Shown here piece after piece: positions 55,746 to 63,343 of a stretch of DNA of 64,000 bases. Within the stretch, counting starts at the first letter, position 1, and every line of letters begins with the position of its first letter. The translations under genes and the position numbers were made by a program. The stretch is from NCBI GenBank assembly GCA_028694115.1, contig JAQUUB010000016.1, positions 1-64,000 on the forward strand. The letters are read 5' to 3'. The stretch comes from Lachnospiraceae bacterium. GTDB lineage: Bacteria > Bacillota_A > Clostridia > Lachnospirales > Lachnospiraceae. Below the pieces are notes generated by a model. It searched no databases. It had not been told where the DNA came from and was given only the letters and a program-made list of their open reading frames with translations.

Positions 55746-56795
55746 ATGGAACAACAAGAAAACAGACATAAAAGACGTGTTCGTTATCAGGGAACACATC
55801 CCAAAACATATCAGGAAAAATACAAAGAACATCAGCCAGAAAAATATGCGGATACCATTGTTAAGGTCATTCAAAAAGGAAGTACGCCTGCAGGAATGCA
55901 TATTTCCATCTGTGTAAAAGAAATTATAGAGTTTTTACAAATAAAACCTGGACAAAAGGGACTAGATGCAACATTAGGGTATGGTGGACATACCTTGGAA
56001 ATGTTAAAGTGCCTTGATGGACAAGGCCATATTTACGGTCTGGATGTAGACCCTATTGAAATAGAAAAGACAAAAAAAAGATTAGAAGATTTGGGTTTTT
56101 GGGAAGAAATCATGACGGTGAAACAGATTAATTTCGCCAACATTGATGAGGTAGCAAAAGAAGTAGGCCCCTTTGATTTTGTGCTGGCTGATTTAGGAGT
56201 TTCCTCGATGCAGATTGATAATCCAGATAGAGGATTTTCGTATAAAACAGAGGGACCACTTGATTTACGATTAAACCCAGAGAAGGGGATTTCGGCTGCA
56301 GAACGTTTAAGTAGTATTTCACAGGAAGAGTTGCGAGGGATGTTAGAAGAAAATTCAGATGAACCATATGCAGAAATAATTGCTAATGCAATTGTTTCTG
56401 AAATAAAGAGAGGAAATGCAATTGATACCACATCAAAACTACGACAAATCATTAGTGATACCTTAGCTTTTCTTCCGAAAGACGAACAAAAAGAGACCAT
56501 AAAAAAGACATGTCAGAGAACCTTTCAGGCATTAAGAATTGACGTGAATCATGAGTTTGAAGTTCTATATCAGTTTCTGGAAAAATTGCCAGATGTTCTT
56601 TCGAGTGGGGGCAGGGTTGCAATTCTCACGTTTCACTCCGGAGAAGATCGTCTTGTGAAGAAATCCTTTAAGCAATTATTAAAAGAAGGTGTTTACAGTG
56701 ATATCGCCGGGGATGTGATTCGTCCATCGGCAGAAGAGTGCAATCGGAATAGCCGTGCACGCTCTACAAAAATGAGATGGGCGATCAAGGCTTAG
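55746..56795 (+). CDS. RsmH-like 16S rRNA methyltransferase paralogue with basic N-terminal extension
   Basis: About 349 residues. The MraW/RsmH methyltransferase fold is clear: DATLGYGGHTLEML (SAM), GLDVDPIEI, FDFVLADLGVSSMQIDNPDRGFS, LDLRLNP, TFQALRIDVNHEFE and ILTFHSGEDRLVKKSFK. Compared with RsmH (about 310) it has an extra N-terminal 45-50 residues rich in basic and polar residues (HKRRVRYQGTHPKTYQEKYK). It is not in a division/cell-wall cluster (no mraZ, ftsL or pbp beside it), so it may be a second copy. It could be the genome's RsmH; that needs the rest of the genome. Confidence 0.85.
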   Translation: MEQQENRHKRRVRYQGTHPKTYQEKYKEHQPEKYADTIVKVIQKGSTPAGMHISICVKEIIEFLQIKPGQKGLDATLGYGGHTLEMLKCLDGQGHIYGLDVDPIEIEKTKKRLEDLGFWEEIMTVKQINFANIDEVAKEVGPFDFVLADLGVSSMQIDNPDRGFSYKTEGPLDLRLNPEKGISAAERLSSISQEELRGMLEENSDEPYAEIIANAIVSEIKRGNAIDTTSKLRQIISDTLAFLPKDEQKETIKKTCQRTFQALRIDVNHEFEVLYQFLEKLPDVLSSGGRVAILTFHSGEDRLVKKSFKQLLKEGVYSDIAGDVIRPSAEECNRNSRARSTKMRWAIKA

Positions 56796-56822
56796 CAAAA
56801 AAGAAGAAGAGGTGAATCAATT

Positions 56823-57854
56823 ATGAAACAAATTATGTTAGGTAAAACAGGAATTCAAACAGTTCAGAATGGTTTTGGCGCATTGCCAATACAAAGAGAC
56901 GATATGGAAACATCCATTCATTTACTACGAAAAGCATATGAAGGTGGAATGACATTCTTTGATACGGCGAGAGCTTATTCAGATAGTGAAGAAAAAATAG
57001 GATATGCTTTTGAACCTCTTGGAATAAGAGATAAAATTGTGATTACTTCAAAAACAATGGCGAATACTCCTGAAAAATTTTGGACTGACTTAGAAGAGTC
57101 TCTTCGCCTATTAAAGACAGAATACATAGACATATATCAATTCCATTGTGCCAATCAATGTTATAAACCTGGTGATGGAACGGGTATGTATGAATGCATG
57201 TTAGAGGCAAAATCACAGGGTAAAATAAGCCATATTGGTATTACCTGTCATAAAATTGGTGTTGCCGAGGAAAGCGTAAAATCCGGATTATATGAAACCA
57301 TGCAATATCCCTTTAGCTATCTTTCAACAGAGCGTGAGATTGCACTTGTTAATTTATGCAAAGAAATGAATATGGGATTTATCGCCATGAAGGGCCTTGC
57401 TGGAGGTTTGATTAATAACTCGAAAGCAGCATTTTCTTTTATGTCTCAGTATGATAATGTTGTACCAATTTGGGGAATTCAAAAAGAGACAGAGCTTGAT
57501 GAATGGCTCAGCTATATGCAAAATCCAGTCGTTTATTCAGCAGAAATAAAAGAATTTATAGAGAAGGAAAAGAAAGAATTACAGGGTGAATTCTGTAGGG
57601 GATGCGGATATTGTATGCCATGTCCTTCGGGCATAATGATTAATCAATGTGCGAGAATTTCATTAATGCTAAGAAGAGCTCCATCAGATTATTGGCTTGG
57701 TGAAATCATGCAAGAAGAAATGAAAAAAATCGAAACATGCTTACACTGTGGGAAATGTAGTTCAAAATGTCCCTATGAGTTAAATACCCCAAAGCTTCTA
57801 GAGAAAAACTATGAAGATTATAAAAGGATTCTAGAAAACTCTACGGAGCGTTGA
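56823..57854 (+). CDS. Aldo/keto reductase with C-terminal 4Fe-4S domain
   Basis: This 343-residue protein has an aldo/keto reductase barrel (1 to about 255) with FFDTARAYSDSEEKIG (Asp, Tyr), VITSKT (Lys) and YQFHCANQ (His). The ferredoxin-like tail has CRGCGYCMPCPSGI and CLHCGKCSSKCPYEL. This type is common in anaerobes; the substrate is unknown, and electrons may come from ferredoxin rather than NADPH. AAGAGGTGAATCAATT precedes the ATG. Confidence 0.9.
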   Translation: MKQIMLGKTGIQTVQNGFGALPIQRDDMETSIHLLRKAYEGGMTFFDTARAYSDSEEKIGYAFEPLGIRDKIVITSKTMANTPEKFWTDLEESLRLLKTEYIDIYQFHCANQCYKPGDGTGMYECMLEAKSQGKISHIGITCHKIGVAEESVKSGLYETMQYPFSYLSTEREIALVNLCKEMNMGFIAMKGLAGGLINNSKAAFSFMSQYDNVVPIWGIQKETELDEWLSYMQNPVVYSAEIKEFIEKEKKELQGEFCRGCGYCMPCPSGIMINQCARISLMLRRAPSDYWLGEIMQEEMKKIETCLHCGKCSSKCPYELNTPKLLEKNYEDYKRILENSTER

Positions 57855-57902
57855 TTGTAATAATAACCGTCGGCAGTTATGATTTAGTTGGAGGTGAATT
57901 CC

Positions 57903-58490
57903 ATGGATTATGAAAAAGTTGGAAGATTGATATTCTCATTAAGAAAAGAAAAGGGTGTTACGCAGAAACAACTTGCGGATGCAATGAATATCAGTGATAA
58001 AACAATATCAAAATGGGAGAGAGGCCAGGGGTGTCCAGATGTATCTCTGCTTCACGAATTATCCAATGCACTAAATGTAAACATTGAAAAAATTCTGGCA
58101 GGAGATTTAGAAGAAAACCAGACCGACGGAGGAAATATGAAGAAAGTAAAGTTTTATGTTTGTAAGACCTGCGGCAATATTATGACTGCAACAAATGATG
58201 CAGAAATATCCTGTTGTGGGCGAAAACTCGAGGCGCTTGTTGCAAAGCCCTGTGATCAAGAACATCAGTTGAAGCTAGAAACGATTGAGGATGAGTATTA
58301 TATTACATTCCCTCATGAGATGAAAAAGACACATTATCTTAATTTCATTGCTTATGTAACCTGTGATAAAATACTTTTTGTAAAATTATATCCAGAACAG
58401 AGTGGGGAATTGCGTATGCCTAAATTACATGGTGGAAAATTCTATGTGGGGTGTAATCAAGATGGATTGTGGGTGATGAATTGTGGGTAA
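57903..58490 (+). CDS. XRE-type regulator fused to a desulfoferrodoxin-like iron domain
   Basis: 195 residues. A helix-turn-helix (6-62, GVTQKQLADAMNISDKTISKWERGQGCPD) is followed by a desulfoferrodoxin-like part. Center I has Cys87, Cys90, Cys104 and Cys105 (KFYVCKTCGN, SCCGRKLEAL). Center II resembles superoxide reductase with His121, His138, His144 and Cys184. The last His ligand of CNxHGLW is Asp187 (CNQDGLW), and the Lys of EKH is absent. GGAGGTG sets ATG 57903. It is possibly an iron, oxygen or superoxide sensor; inference from the fusion only. Confidence 0.82.
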   Translation: MDYEKVGRLIFSLRKEKGVTQKQLADAMNISDKTISKWERGQGCPDVSLLHELSNALNVNIEKILAGDLEENQTDGGNMKKVKFYVCKTCGNIMTATNDAEISCCGRKLEALVAKPCDQEHQLKLETIEDEYYITFPHEMKKTHYLNFIAYVTCDKILFVKLYPEQSGELRMPKLHGGKFYVGCNQDGLWVMNCG

Positions 58491-58496
58491 TGAGCG

Positions 58497-59078
58497 TCAC
58501 TTAGTAGAAAGCAGTTCTTGCTTAACCCCATTTGCCGTAAGCGAAATTAATAATGCAATTAAATCTTTACGGTCAATGGTTTTACCATTTTCATACCAAA
58601 GAGAAATAACAGAAAAAACAGCTGCATTCTGATATTCTAAAATATAGGGAAGAAGAGCCCCATTCTTATTTGTTGAAGCCAGTGTTTTTGTTACAGTAGG
58701 CAGAAGAAAATTCAATATTTTACGACGAAATCCGGGATCACCATTTGGTCCAAGGAGAGTTGGAAAATAATCATCGTTGCGTTCGAATAGTGTAATAATA
58801 CTAGAAATAATTACTTCATCTGGAGTGGAAGAAATCAAATTATTTAATATGAGTGTTTGAAATTCAACAGGTGAAATGAGAGAGCATTCTAATGTATGTA
58901 ATACATCATGAATATCCTCAAAATTCGCATAGAAAGTTGAGCGATTGTATCCTGTAATTTTACAAATATTTGTAACGGTTACATTGGATAATCCCTTTGA
59001 CTTATAAAGATGCCAAAAAGTATTTACAATATTTTGTTTCGCAACGGAATGCGTAAAATCAGTATTATTTTTTAACAT
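58497..59078 (-). CDS. TetR-family transcriptional regulator
   Basis: About 193 residues. The N-terminal helix-turn-helix reads NIVNTFWHLYKSKGLSNVTVTNICKITGYNRSTFYANFEDI, followed by a helical ligand/dimer domain. GGAGGCA on the minus strand sets the start at 59078. It is divergent from the YdhR-like and glycosyltransferase genes, with a perfect 10-base inverted repeat between them that is its likely operator. Confidence 0.88.
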   Translation of the reverse strand: MLKNNTDFTHSVAKQNIVNTFWHLYKSKGLSNVTVTNICKITGYNRSTFYANFEDIHDVLHTLECSLISPVEFQTLILNNLISSTPDEVIISSIITLFERNDDYFPTLLGPNGDPGFRRKILNFLLPTVTKTLASTNKNGALLPYILEYQNAAVFSVISLWYENGKTIDRKDLIALLISLTANGVKQELLSTK

Positions 59079-59110
59079 AATGCCTCCAATTTCAATAATT
59101 ATAGCGAATG

Positions 59111-59138
59111 AACCAACAAAAGACAAGATTTGTTGGTT
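59111..59138. promoter_or_regulatory. Probable operator of the TetR regulator
   Basis: AACCAACAAA (59111-59120) and TTTGTTGGTT (59129-59138) form a perfect inverted repeat with an 8-base spacer, 33 bases upstream of the regulator start and in the divergent intergenic region. Confidence 0.75.
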
Positions 59139-59264
59139 TTCTTTATTATGTGAAAATGTTTAACTGTAATAAAAGAGTAGAAAGGTCTGGTGGGTAAAGG
59201 TTAAATAAAAAGTATATTTAACTAATGATTTGAGTGCATGCTTAAGCATCAGATGGGTATAAAG

Positions 59265-59660
59265 ATGAAAATATATTTTGATAAATCTAAGGTTGGAAAA
59301 AATCTTGAAGTGGAATATAATATTCCAGAAGAATTTAAAGTTTTTAGATATGCTTATAAAGAAAATGCAGAATCAGCAAAGGCGCTCTTTATCGTTCGAT
59401 TTCAATTGAAACATATGGATGGTAATAAAAATATTCGATTTTCAAAAATCCCAATGAGGGCATTGTTTCATTTTAAAGGCTTTCTATCAAAGTATTGGTT
59501 GCTAGATAAAAAGACAAATACTTGTATGGGTGTATATCGATGGGCAACAATTGAAGATGCAGAGAACTATTCAAAATCAATCGCAATGAAATTTATGAAG
59601 AGGCGTTCTGTTGAAGGTAGCGTTTCCTATCGTATTCAAGAGATTAGGAGGGAGCTATGA
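59265..59660 (+). CDS. YdhR/antibiotic-monooxygenase-like small protein
   Basis: About 132 residues with a dimeric alpha-beta-barrel look: ALFIVRFQLKH, FLSKYWLLDKKTNTCMGVYRWATIEDAENYSKS and FMKRRSVEGSVSYRIQEI. This matches YdhR-type proteins annotated as putative monooxygenases; no catalytic residue set is diagnostic. The frame is open from 59238, but MKIYFDKSKVG at 59265 is the more natural start. It overlaps the glycosyltransferase gene by an ATGA, so the two work together. Confidence 0.65.
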   Translation: MKIYFDKSKVGKNLEVEYNIPEEFKVFRYAYKENAESAKALFIVRFQLKHMDGNKNIRFSKIPMRALFHFKGFLSKYWLLDKKTNTCMGVYRWATIEDAENYSKSIAMKFMKRRSVEGSVSYRIQEIRREL

Positions 59661-60823
59661 AGATATTAATGGTGCCTCTCAGCGCTATGGCTGATACAGC
59701 AGGATCGTTTCAACGCGTAAATGCAATTACGGAAACGCTGTTAAAAAACAATATCGAGGTCGCATTATGTGCTGGACGGGATATGAATTATAAGAATCCT
59801 TTTCATGTAAAAAATTTTGAATTACCAGTACCAAGTCCTCTAGGATTACCTAAATGGATCGGAAAGAATATGCTTCGATTTGCTTCAAAATCAGGGATTG
59901 CAGCTCATAAAACAATTAGGAGCTTTGATGAAGTATTATTTTTGACAGGAGCAATCTCAAAGCGATACTTTACGGAACAAGTCAACATAATTAGAAATGC
60001 AGTCCGAGAATACCAACCGGATTATGTGTATTCGGAATTCAATATCGCAGCAATTGTAGCTGCGAAAATGGAGGGAGTACCTTGCCTGGCAGATTACAGT
60101 TATCCTGTTCAACATGAATATGCACATAATAAAAAATATGCGAAGGACGTCAATGCTTTTTTACTGCAAAATAATTTACAACAAGTAGAGAGTGTCTTAC
60201 AATTATTTGATTGGGCGGATCAGTTGATTGTCCCAAGTCACAAACAACTAGAACCAATACAAAAGGATCATCTTATTTATACAGGGCCATTTAGAAAGAA
60301 GAAAATTATAAATTCATCGGAGAATAGAAATAAAATTCTGGCATATATGGGGAATGAATGTATCTCATCGTCAAAGCTTCAGAAGGTAATGACAGAATGT
60401 ACAAAACACATTGAAAAAGAATTCTATATTGCAATGCCAGGAAGCATCCCTATGGAGCAAAATAATCTGCATATTGGACCATGGTTTGATTTCGAAGGAA
60501 TGATGGAAGAAGCATTTGTGTACATTCATCATGGAGGCCAGAATAGCTGTATGACTGCATTAATGGCAGGCACTCCGCAAATTATCTGTTCTGGGGAGAT
60601 GTTTGAACGAAAATATAATGCAGAGAGTATGTGTAAAATTGGTGCAGGAATTCTGCTGGAACAAAGAGAGTTTACGGCGAAAAGAATAGTAGAATGTGTC
60701 AGTGAAATTGAAAAGAATCAGTCATATAGGGAAAATGCGAGGAGAATAGGAGTCGAACTACAGAGCCTGGGTGGTGCGGAGCAGATTGTAAAGTACATGA
60801 AAAGGAAGAAAATTCATAACTGA
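59657..60823 (+). CDS. GT1/MGT-like glycosyltransferase
   Basis: A 388-residue GT-B fold enzyme. The N-terminal domain opens MKILMVPLSAMADTAGSFQRVNAITETL. The nucleotide-sugar signature near the C-terminus is YIHHGGQNSCMTALMAGTPQIICSGEMFE, equivalent to HHGGxGTxxxxxxAGxPQ of macrolide/UDP-glycosyltransferases. It is coupled to the YdhR-like gene and divergent from TetR, which suggests an inducible detoxification or small-molecule glycosylation unit. Its last residues, IHN-stop, lie in the dispersed repeat also found at the end of cdd. Confidence 0.8.
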   Translation: MKILMVPLSAMADTAGSFQRVNAITETLLKNNIEVALCAGRDMNYKNPFHVKNFELPVPSPLGLPKWIGKNMLRFASKSGIAAHKTIRSFDEVLFLTGAISKRYFTEQVNIIRNAVREYQPDYVYSEFNIAAIVAAKMEGVPCLADYSYPVQHEYAHNKKYAKDVNAFLLQNNLQQVESVLQLFDWADQLIVPSHKQLEPIQKDHLIYTGPFRKKKIINSSENRNKILAYMGNECISSSKLQKVMTECTKHIEKEFYIAMPGSIPMEQNNLHIGPWFDFEGMMEEAFVYIHHGGQNSCMTALMAGTPQIICSGEMFERKYNAESMCKIGAGILLEQREFTAKRIVECVSEIEKNQSYRENARRIGVELQSLGGAEQIVKYMKRKKIHN

Positions 60824-60834
60824 GAACCGTCCCC
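60819..60834 (+). repeat. Dispersed stop-codon-associated repeat, copy C
   Basis: ACTGAGAACCGTCCCC is identical to 5551-5566. The shared block extends upstream (AAATTCATA) and one base downstream, and supplies the TGA of the glycosyltransferase gene. Confidence 0.85.
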
Positions 60835-60918
60835 GCTTCAAAAAACTCTTGCAATTTCTAAAATAATCAGATATAATTTTCCCGTCGAAAAATAATAAAA
60901 AAGTATAACAAATAAGAC

Positions 60919-60963
60919 AAAGATGTCAATGAATGCGAAAGCATTCATTGACATCTTTTTTAT
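60919..60963 (+). terminator. Very stable hairpin with GAAA loop and T run
   Basis: A perfect 18-base stem (60919-60936 with 60941-60958) closed by a GAAA tetraloop, followed by TTTTTTATTTTT. It lies 96 bases after the glycosyltransferase stop and 40 bases before amtB. It may end the upstream transcript or attenuate amtB. Confidence 0.85.
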
Positions 60964-61002
60964 TTTTAGTGTCTTGTTTCATTTCAAAGGAGAAGTAAGT
61001 AT

Positions 61003-62256
61003 ATGAATACAAGTATTAACTCAGGGGATATTGCGTTTATGCTCATTGCATCAGCAATGGTACTTTTTATGACTCCAGGATTGGCTTTCTTTTATGGCGG
61101 GCTGGAAAGAAGAAAAAATGTTCTTAATACCATTATGTCCTCATTTTTCATAATGGGTTTGGCATCTGTAATGTGGGTATTGTTTGGTTATAGCCTCAGC
61201 TTTAGCGGTAATATAGGTGGAATCGTCGGTGACTTGAAGTGGTTTGGCATGAATGGCGTTGGAATTGAACCAGGACCTTATGCAGCAAGCATTCCACATC
61301 TTCTATTTGCAATGTTCCAGATGATGTTTGCAATTATTACTCCAGCACTGATTACTGGTTCGGTTGCAGGAAGAATGAATTTCAAAGCATTGTTGATTTT
61401 TGTTCCCTTATGGTCTTTGATTGTTTACTATCCTCTGGCTCATATGGTTTGGGGAGAAGGTGGATTTTTAGGACCCATCTTAGGAAGTGTAGACTTTGCT
61501 GGTGGAAATGTTGTTCATATCAGTAGTGGTATCAGTGGCTTGGTTTTGTCAATTATGATTGGTACCAGACATGGATATCAGAGGGTGTCCTATCGAATTC
61601 ATAATATTCCATTTGTTATTCTCGGAGCAGCCATTCTTTGGTTTGGGTGGTTTGGATTCAATGGCGGTAGCGCATTAGCAGCAAATGGACTTGCGGTTCA
61701 GGCTTTTATGAATACGAATACTTCTGCAGCATTTGCTATGCTTTCCTGGGTAGTCATTGACCTCGTAAAGCAGGGAAAGCCAACACTTGTGGGTGCGGCA
61801 ACCGGAGCGGTACTTGGTCTGGTAGCTATTACACCAGGATCTGGTTTTGTTCCTTTATGGGCGGCAATGATTATTGGTACTTGCGTTAGCCCTATTAGTT
61901 ATTTTGCTATGTCGGTGATTAAGAATCGTTTTGGATATGATGACGCGCTGGATGCTTTTGGCTGTCACGGCGTGGGCGGAATCTGGGGTGGACTGGCTAC
62001 TGGGTTGTTTACACAAAAATCAATGAATAGTGTTGCAAGATGGGATGGACTTGTTTTTGGTGATTATCACTTATTAGCTGCACAGGCAATTTGTATTGTA
62101 ATCACAATTGCAATTGCAATTGTTGGAACCATGATTTGTGCAAAACTAGTGACAGTGTTTGTTCCACTTCGAGTTTCAGAAGAAGATGAAAAAATTGGTC
62201 TGGATATTTCACAGCATGGAGAAAATGCATATCCAGCCTTCAACGGTCTCGATTAG
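61003..62256 (+). CDS. amtB: Ammonium transporter
   Basis: A 417-residue Amt-family channel with eleven spans. Signatures: TPGLAFFYGGLERRKNVLNTIMSS, the first pore His in YYPLAHMVWGEGG, GGNVVHISSGISGLVL and the second pore His in DAFGCHGVGGIWGG. It moves ammonium or ammonia into the cell. AAAGGAGAAG precedes the ATG. A PII gene follows, the standard amtB-glnK arrangement in which PII plugs the channel when nitrogen is plentiful. Confidence 0.96.
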   Translation: MNTSINSGDIAFMLIASAMVLFMTPGLAFFYGGLERRKNVLNTIMSSFFIMGLASVMWVLFGYSLSFSGNIGGIVGDLKWFGMNGVGIEPGPYAASIPHLLFAMFQMMFAIITPALITGSVAGRMNFKALLIFVPLWSLIVYYPLAHMVWGEGGFLGPILGSVDFAGGNVVHISSGISGLVLSIMIGTRHGYQRVSYRIHNIPFVILGAAILWFGWFGFNGGSALAANGLAVQAFMNTNTSAAFAMLSWVVIDLVKQGKPTLVGAATGAVLGLVAITPGSGFVPLWAAMIIGTCVSPISYFAMSVIKNRFGYDDALDAFGCHGVGGIWGGLATGLFTQKSMNSVARWDGLVFGDYHLLAAQAICIVITIAIAIVGTMICAKLVTVFVPLRVSEEDEKIGLDISQHGENAYPAFNGLD

Positions 62257-62289
62257 TCAATCGTCAAATGGATGGAAAGGATGTAAAAC

Positions 62290-62634
62290 ATGATTAAAGT
62301 TGAAGCAATTGTAAGAGAAGAGAATTACGAAGACGTAAAGGCTGCATTAAACCAAATTGATGTATACGGTATTACAGTATCTCAGGTTATGGGATGTGGT
62401 CTTCAAAAGGGATATGTGGATATTGTAAGCGGGTCAGAGGTCGATGTGAATATGTTGCCAAAGATAAAATTCGAAGTGGTTGTTCCTAATAAGGAATGGG
62501 CGGATAAAACAGCTGATGTCATCAAGGAAGCAGCCTTTAGCGGAAGCCAGGGAGATGGAAAAATATTTATGTGTGAAATCATGGATGCAATTCGTATTCG
62601 TACCGATGAGCATGGTGAAAATGCATTAGTATAA
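62290..62634 (+). CDS. PII nitrogen regulatory protein (GlnK/GlnB-like), no Tyr51
   Basis: A 114-residue trimeric signal protein that senses ATP/ADP and 2-oxoglutarate. Typical beta strands (KVEAIVREENYEDVKAAL), QKGY, LPKIKFEVVV and the B/C-loop GSQGDGKIFMCEI are present. The T-loop residue uridylylated in proteobacteria is Val51 (SGSEVDVN), so modification there is impossible; regulation must be by ligand only. It lies 33 bases after amtB and presumably controls it. Confidence 0.92.
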   Translation: MIKVEAIVREENYEDVKAALNQIDVYGITVSQVMGCGLQKGYVDIVSGSEVDVNMLPKIKFEVVVPNKEWADKTADVIKEAAFSGSQGDGKIFMCEIMDAIRIRTDEHGENALV

Positions 62635-62664
62635 ATACAGAAAGAATAAAGAATATGGAATCAT

Positions 62665-62711
62665 AAGCCCAACGGGCCTTTTGTAATAGAAGGCTTTCGT
62701 TGGGCTTTTTA
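62665..62711 (+). terminator. Rho-independent terminator after the PII gene
   Basis: AAGCCCAACG pairs with CGTTGGGCTT, with inner GCCTTT/AGAAGGC, followed by TTTTTAT. Confidence 0.9.
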
Positions 62712-62722
62712 TATACTTTATA

Positions 62723-62751
62723 TTGACAATCTAAATTCATATAAGTAATAT
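62723..62751 (+). promoter_or_regulatory. Promoter of the PadR operon
   Basis: TTGACA (62723-62728), a 17-base spacer and TAATAT (62746-62751). Confidence 0.85.
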
Positions 62752-62770
62752 ATATCGTAACGATATATAT
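62748..62770. promoter_or_regulatory. Palindromic operator of the PadR regulator
   Basis: ATATATATCGT-A-ACGATATATAT, a perfect 23-base palindrome overlapping the -10 box. It matches the ATATATCG-type sites bound by PadR regulators, so autorepression is likely. Confidence 0.82.
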
Positions 62771-62785
62771 AAAGGAAGGGGTTCA

Positions 62786-63343
62786 ATGTTAGAATTTATT
62801 ATTTTAGGTACGTTATATACAAATTCTTTAACAGGATATGATATTAGAAAATGGATGGAAGAAGGGATCGGAATGTTTTACCGAGCGAGTTACGGAAGTA
62901 TCTATCCTCTCCTTGGAAAATTATCAGAAAAAGGATATGTAATTTGCACGGATGAAGTACAAGGAAAGAGAATGAAACGAAAGTATCGCATTACAGAATG
63001 TGGGAAAGAAGTATTTATGAACTGGCTTAATGAGGATACTGATTGTGGCAATTCTATGGAGTCATTTATGGCAAAAGTATTTTTCTTTGACTTATTACCA
63101 CGTGACCTTGCTTATAAAAAAATAAAGGAGTATGAAGAAAGATTACTGGACTATCAAATAAGTCTTATTGAGAAAAAGAAAAAATATGAAGCATTGGAAA
63201 ATAAAGAATCCTATTACTTTAAAATATCCACCTTGTATTTTGGAATATGTAAAATCCAGAGTATTATTATGTGGTGCGAAACAGTGAAACAAGGAAATAA
63301 TTTAGAAAAATTAATAGTACCAATGAAGGGGGAGATTCAGTAA
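62786..63343 (+). CDS. PadR-family transcriptional regulator
   Basis: This 185-residue protein has an N-terminal winged helix (LEFIILGTLYTNSLTGYDIRKWMEEGIGMFYRASYGSIYPLLGKLSEKGYV) and a C-terminal helical Vir_act_alpha_C-like dimerisation domain. AAAGGAAGGGG precedes the ATG. A palindrome over its own -10 box implies autoregulation. The TAA overlaps the ATG of the metallo-hydrolase gene, so the two are coupled. Confidence 0.92.
   Translation: MLEFIILGTLYTNSLTGYDIRKWMEEGIGMFYRASYGSIYPLLGKLSEKGYVICTDEVQGKRMKRKYRITECGKEVFMNWLNEDTDCGNSMESFMAKVFFFDLLPRDLAYKKIKEYEERLLDYQISLIEKKKKYEALENKESYYFKISTLYFGICKIQSIIMWCETVKQGNNLEKLIVPMKGEIQ

Noticed and set aside
60919..60963. Novel structured RNA ahead of amtB
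   Set aside because: The perfect stem with T run is most simply a terminator.
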